DNA from: Bacillota bacterium
GTDB lineage: Bacteria; Bacillota; Clostridia; Oscillospirales; Ruminococcaceae
Assembly (NCBI GenBank): GCA_023460035.1
Contig: JAEWRN010000011.1
Span: 1 to 23,226, forward strand
Length of the DNA: 23,226 bases
Direction: 5' to 3'
In this document: positions 20,836-23,226 of the stretch, piece by piece
Numbering within the stretch: position 1 is the first letter of the stretch
How the letters are laid out: each line of letters starts with the position of its first letter
Program-made: the position numbers and the translations under genes
The notes under the pieces: model-generated
Told to the model about the DNA's origin: nothing
Database searches by the model: none
What the model saw: the letters and a program-made list of their open reading frames with translations, nothing else

Positions 20836-22527
20836 TTAGTCGGCAATCTCCATGCTGTCGTCTTTTAGCCGTACCTGCTCAATCAAATTCTGCAATACCA
20901 AAGCCTGGCTCGAAATCTCTTCGCTGGAGGCAGCACTCTCTTCTGCTGTGGCCGAATTGTTTTGCACCACACTGGAAATCTGCTCAATCCCCTGCGTAAT
21001 CTGCGTCACAGCCACGGCCTGCTCATTTGATGCTGTGGCAATTTCGCCCACCAGAGAAAGTACCTTTTCTTCTTTTTCCGCAACGGTCGTCAACGAATGC
21101 TCGACAGTAAACACCATATTCGTGCCGTTGTCCACCGCCTCGATGGTATTTTCAATCAAAGCTGCCGTATTCTTTGCAGCCTCTGCACTGCGGGCCGCAA
21201 GGCTGCGTACTTCTTCTGCCACAACCGCAAAGCCCTTGCCTGCCTCCCCTGCTCTGGCGGCCTCTACTGCCGCGTTAAGCGCCAGTATGTTGGTCTGGAA
21301 GGCGATGTCGTCAATTGTTTTGATGATGTTGTTGATTTCGTTTGAGGCCTTTGCCATATTGCTCATTGCGGTAACGAGTTGTTTCATCTGCGCACTGCCG
21401 GCTTCAATCTCAACATTGGTATCGTTCACCATTTGGTTTGCCTTGCGCGCATTTTCAGCATTCTGGTTGATCTGGCGCGAAATCTCGTTAATGGTCGCAA
21501 GCAGTTCTTCCACCGAAGCCGCCTGTTCTACCGAGCCTTGGGACAAAATTTGCGCACCGGACGCCATTTGGCTGGAACCGCTCGCAACCTGCCGCGAAGC
21601 TGCCAGCATTTGGGCAAATATTTCGTTTAACGCCTTTATAATGCGTTCAATCGAAACCTTAATAGAGGCAAAATCACCTGCATATTCAATTTCGACCGAT
21701 TTTGTCAAATCGCCGTCGGCAACTGCACCAAGTGTCTCGTCAATGTTACCGACGTACTTTCTGAGATTCTGTACCAACTCACGGGTACTTTGCGCAAGAG
21801 ACCCCAACTCATCACGGGACTGATAGTCCACTTCGACTGAAAAATTGCCATTAGCCAGTTCTTTTGTGGCCTTTTCAATCTGCCGCACCGGCTTTGTAAT
21901 ACTGCGCACAATATAAATGCAAAGTAAAATTGTGACCGCCAGCGCAACCACAGAAGCTGCAACTGCAACGATAAAGCCTATTGTTGAAGCCGTTAAGCTT
22001 GCGCTATAGGCTGCATCTGCACGGGAGGAAACGTCGCTTTCAATTGCAGAAGACAAGTCGCGCATTTCCTGCGCGAGTGGTGCATACTGCTCACGGTAAA
22101 CTTTCAAAGCTTCGTCTTTTTTATTGTTTTTCATCAAATCCAAAATCTGTTGGCGCACAGGGGCACCTTGATCTATTTTTTGGTGCAGCGCATCCAGCTG
22201 TTCTGCATTTTCTGGCACAAGCGTATCCAGCACAGCAATTTCTTCCCCTACCTGCGTTGCCGCATCGTTTGCAGTTTGCTCATATTTCTGCTCGTCACTG
22301 CTCGTATCCGAAGTAATTACAAGCAAAAGCCCCTTTTCAAGCTCATGCAGGTCTCTGCGGATACCGATTGCCTGCTTTACAGAGACATAGGAAGTGGCAT
22401 GAAAAGCGGTAAAGTTTTGCATAATAGAAAAAATACTGAAAAGCCCCATGGAAACAGCAATAATAAATATGGCCGTAATTGTTGTGAATGTAAAAAACAG
22501 TTTCTTTGAAACAGAAAAATTTTTCAT
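20836..22527 (-). CDS. Methyl-accepting chemotaxis protein
   Basis: A transmembrane chemoreceptor of 563 residues. A first membrane segment (about 9-34) is followed by an extracellular helical domain (35-185, charged helices resembling a four-helix-bundle sensor). Then come a second membrane segment (about 186-209), a HAMP domain starting RSITKPVRQIEKATKELANG, and a long cytoplasmic coiled-coil signalling domain. The kinase-control tip contains NILALNAAVEAARAGEAGKG and EEVRSLAARSAEAAKNTA, the universally conserved hairpin for CheA/CheW. The C-terminus lacks a CheR-tethering pentapeptide. The gene stands alone between two terminators. Its ligand is unknown. It shows the organism has chemotaxis, although no che or flagellar genes are in the window. 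Confidence 0.95.
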   Translation of the reverse strand: MKNFSVSKKLFFTFTTITAIFIIAVSMGLFSIFSIMQNFTAFHATSYVSVKQAIGIRRDLHELEKGLLLVITSDTSSDEQKYEQTANDAATQVGEEIAVLDTLVPENAEQLDALHQKIDQGAPVRQQILDLMKNNKKDEALKVYREQYAPLAQEMRDLSSAIESDVSSRADAAYSASLTASTIGFIVAVAASVVALAVTILLCIYIVRSITKPVRQIEKATKELANGNFSVEVDYQSRDELGSLAQSTRELVQNLRKYVGNIDETLGAVADGDLTKSVEIEYAGDFASIKVSIERIIKALNEIFAQMLAASRQVASGSSQMASGAQILSQGSVEQAASVEELLATINEISRQINQNAENARKANQMVNDTNVEIEAGSAQMKQLVTAMSNMAKASNEINNIIKTIDDIAFQTNILALNAAVEAARAGEAGKGFAVVAEEVRSLAARSAEAAKNTAALIENTIEAVDNGTNMVFTVEHSLTTVAEKEEKVLSLVGEIATASNEQAVAVTQITQGIEQISSVVQNNSATAEESAASSEEISSQALVLQNLIEQVRLKDDSMEIAD

Positions 22528-22572
22528 TCCTCTATACCCTCATCCCTTTTTAATTGTTCACTAATTGTGATG

Positions 22573-22588
22573 TTCGACCATATTCGAC
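22573..22588. repeat. Short direct repeat upstream of the chemoreceptor gene
   Basis: TTCGAC occurs at 22573-22578 and 22583-22588, one helical turn apart, in the AT-rich 100-bp region before the receptor gene. It may be a regulator site. I could not identify a clear sigma-A or sigma-D promoter nearby. Confidence 0.3.
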
Positions 22589-22628
22589 ATTTCTAAACCG
22601 AATGGTAACCTGATCGCACAAAATAAAA

Positions 22629-22654
22629 AAGCACACAAGATACCTTGTGTGCTT
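22629..22654 (-). terminator. Terminator of the rRNA-tRNA operon
   Basis: AAGCACACAAG (22629-22639), loop ATAC, CTTGTGTGCTT (22644-22654): a perfect 11-bp stem, followed on the minus strand by a U-rich run. It lies directly after the second copy of the tRNA-Lys 3' end. Confidence 0.9.
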
Positions 22655-22660
22655 AAATCA

Positions 22661-22680
22661 TGGTGCACTTCCAGGGACTT
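22661..22680 (-). repeat. Second copy of the tRNA-Lys 3' end
   Basis: The 20 bases at 22661-22680 are identical to 22812-22831, which encode the 3' end (acceptor and part of the T arm, with CCA) of tRNA-Lys. The copies are direct repeats 151 bp apart, and similarity stops after the repeat. It may be the footprint of a deleted tandem tRNA gene or of a tRNA-targeted integration event. Confidence 0.85.
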
Positions 22681-22811
22681 TGTCGCGGCAGCGCTGCTGC
22701 CTTAAACGCACTGCGCGGTAGCCCACCGGGCTGCCGCTTGCCTGCCCCGCGCTTTGCAAAAGCGCGCGCGCAGGAGTGCTTTGTTCTCGTCCCTGTTCAT
22801 GCCTTACTTCA
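22681..22811. other. Hairpin-rich spacer between the two tRNA 3' ends
   Basis: Three hairpins with 3-nt loops follow one another. GGCAGC/GCTGCC is at 22687-22701. GCGGTAGCCC/GGGCTGCCGC is at 22715-22737, with a 10-bp stem containing one G-T pair. CGCGCTTT/AAAGCGCG is at 22748-22766. No coding frame or tRNA body is recognisable. The segment is far richer in G and C than the flanking intergenic DNA. Confidence 0.7.
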
Positions 22812-22812
22812 A

Positions 22813-22888
<76 letters not shown>

Positions 22889-23021
22889 ATGGGTGAGGGT
22901 TTCCCCTCTGTTTGCTGCGCCGGCTGCTGCCCTGCGCTGCCCTTTGGGCAAAAGCAAAGGCCGCATGGGCCGCCTTTCGGCGCCATCGCGGCCCTCGTTT
23001 GCGGCTACACCGCAAGATGCT

Positions 23022-23096
23022 TGGTGACCCCTGCGGGAATCGAACCCACGATTACGCCGTGAGAGGGCGTCGTCTTAGCCGCTTGACCAAGGGGCC
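23022..23096 (-). tRNA. tRNA-Glu (anticodon CTC)
   Basis: A cloverleaf of 75 nt with encoded CCA. The acceptor GGCCCCT pairs with AGGGGTC (one G-U pair). The anticodon stem-loop is ACGCC-CTCTCAC-GGCGT, giving CTC, and the T arm contains GGGTTCGATTCCC. It reads GAG. It lies about 40 bp downstream of the 5S rRNA gene. The 133-bp spacer to tRNA-Lys is GC-rich with small hairpins such as GCCC-TTT-GGGC at 22939-22949. Confidence 0.95.
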
Positions 23097-23138
23097 TTGC
23101 TGGCTCTCTGCTTCCAAAGAGCCCATAATTAGGAAAAG

Positions 23139-23226
23139 GGCCGGCACCTACCTATCTTCCCAGGTCGTCTCCAACCAAGTATTTTCGGCACGATCGAGCT
23201 TAACTTCTGTGTTCGGGATGGGAACA
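23139..23226 (-). rRNA. rrf: 5S ribosomal RNA, 3' part (partial)
   Basis: The minus strand reads TTCCCATCCCGAACACAGAA, then GTTAAGCTCGATCGTGCCGA and AATACTTGG, the conserved core of bacterial 5S rRNA. It continues to a 3' end near 23139 (GGTAGGTGCCGGC). The 5' third is beyond the window edge. It shows that an rRNA operon feeds into the tRNA genes. Confidence 0.95.

Overview
The window looks like chromosomal DNA of a moderately GC-rich, strictly anaerobic, motile Firmicute. A Clostridia/Oscillospiraceae-type gut or sediment bacterium is my best guess, inferred from gene content and not from a database match. Supporting signs are rubrerythrin, rubredoxin, a two-subunit ferredoxin-dependent 2-oxoacid oxidoreductase, a lipoprotein-type transporter receptor, purine-rich Shine-Dalgarno sites before nearly every gene, SHOCT/DUF1622/DUF4367 small membrane proteins, and tRNA genes with encoded CCA. 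Most genes lie on the minus strand. The plus-strand genes are a LysR regulator and an Mrp-type ATPase.

Layout. (1) 1-447: the 5' part of an IS1182-family insertion sequence, cut by the window edge. It abuts the perfect hairpin that ends the next operon. (2) 531-9723, minus strand: one long operon. In transcription order it holds a cytidylate-kinase-like protein, two tandem AbgB-type M20 amidohydrolases, and a complete family-5 (peptide/opine/nickel-type) ABC importer in the order permease, permease, ATPase, ATPase, with the lipoprotein receptor last. It has a good sigma-A promoter (9824-9853). A perfect 7-4-7 palindrome (9863-9880) sits just upstream of the -35 box, and a strong intrinsic terminator (9756-9795) lies between promoter and first gene, which suggests attenuation. 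(3) 10119-11051, plus: a divergent LysR regulator, the likely activator of that operon. The arrangement resembles E. coli abgR-abgABT, with an ABC importer in place of AbgT.

(4) 11183-14277, minus: fused KorA, KorB and rubrerythrin in one operon, behind a promoter and a long inverted repeat. (5) 14523-14681: rubredoxin with its own promoter. (6) 14780-17381, minus: two small SHOCT membrane proteins, an OmpR-type response regulator and a histidine kinase whose extracellular loop carries an MM-x2-MM-x2-MM motif. An 11-bp-period direct repeat lies upstream. (7) 17715-19553, minus: ECF sigma factor, DUF4367 membrane protein (probable anti-sigma) and DUF1622 membrane protein. (8) 19793-20629, plus: Mrp/NBP35 Fe-S ATPase, divergent from the sigma factor. 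(9) 20836-22527, minus: methyl-accepting chemotaxis protein. (10) 22629-23226, minus: the tail of an rRNA operon, running 5S rRNA (partial), tRNA-Glu(CTC), tRNA-Lys(CTT), a hairpin-rich spacer with a second copy of the tRNA-Lys 3' end, and a terminator.

Functionally the window combines uptake and hydrolysis of a small amide or peptide-like compound (region 2-3), ferredoxin-linked oxoacid metabolism with oxidative-stress and Fe-S functions (4, 5, 8), and membrane or envelope sensing (6, 7, 9). The most unusual parts are the transport/amidohydrolase operon with its leader, the IS-terminator junction, the Met-rich kinase with its SHOCT partners, and the duplicated tRNA 3' end.
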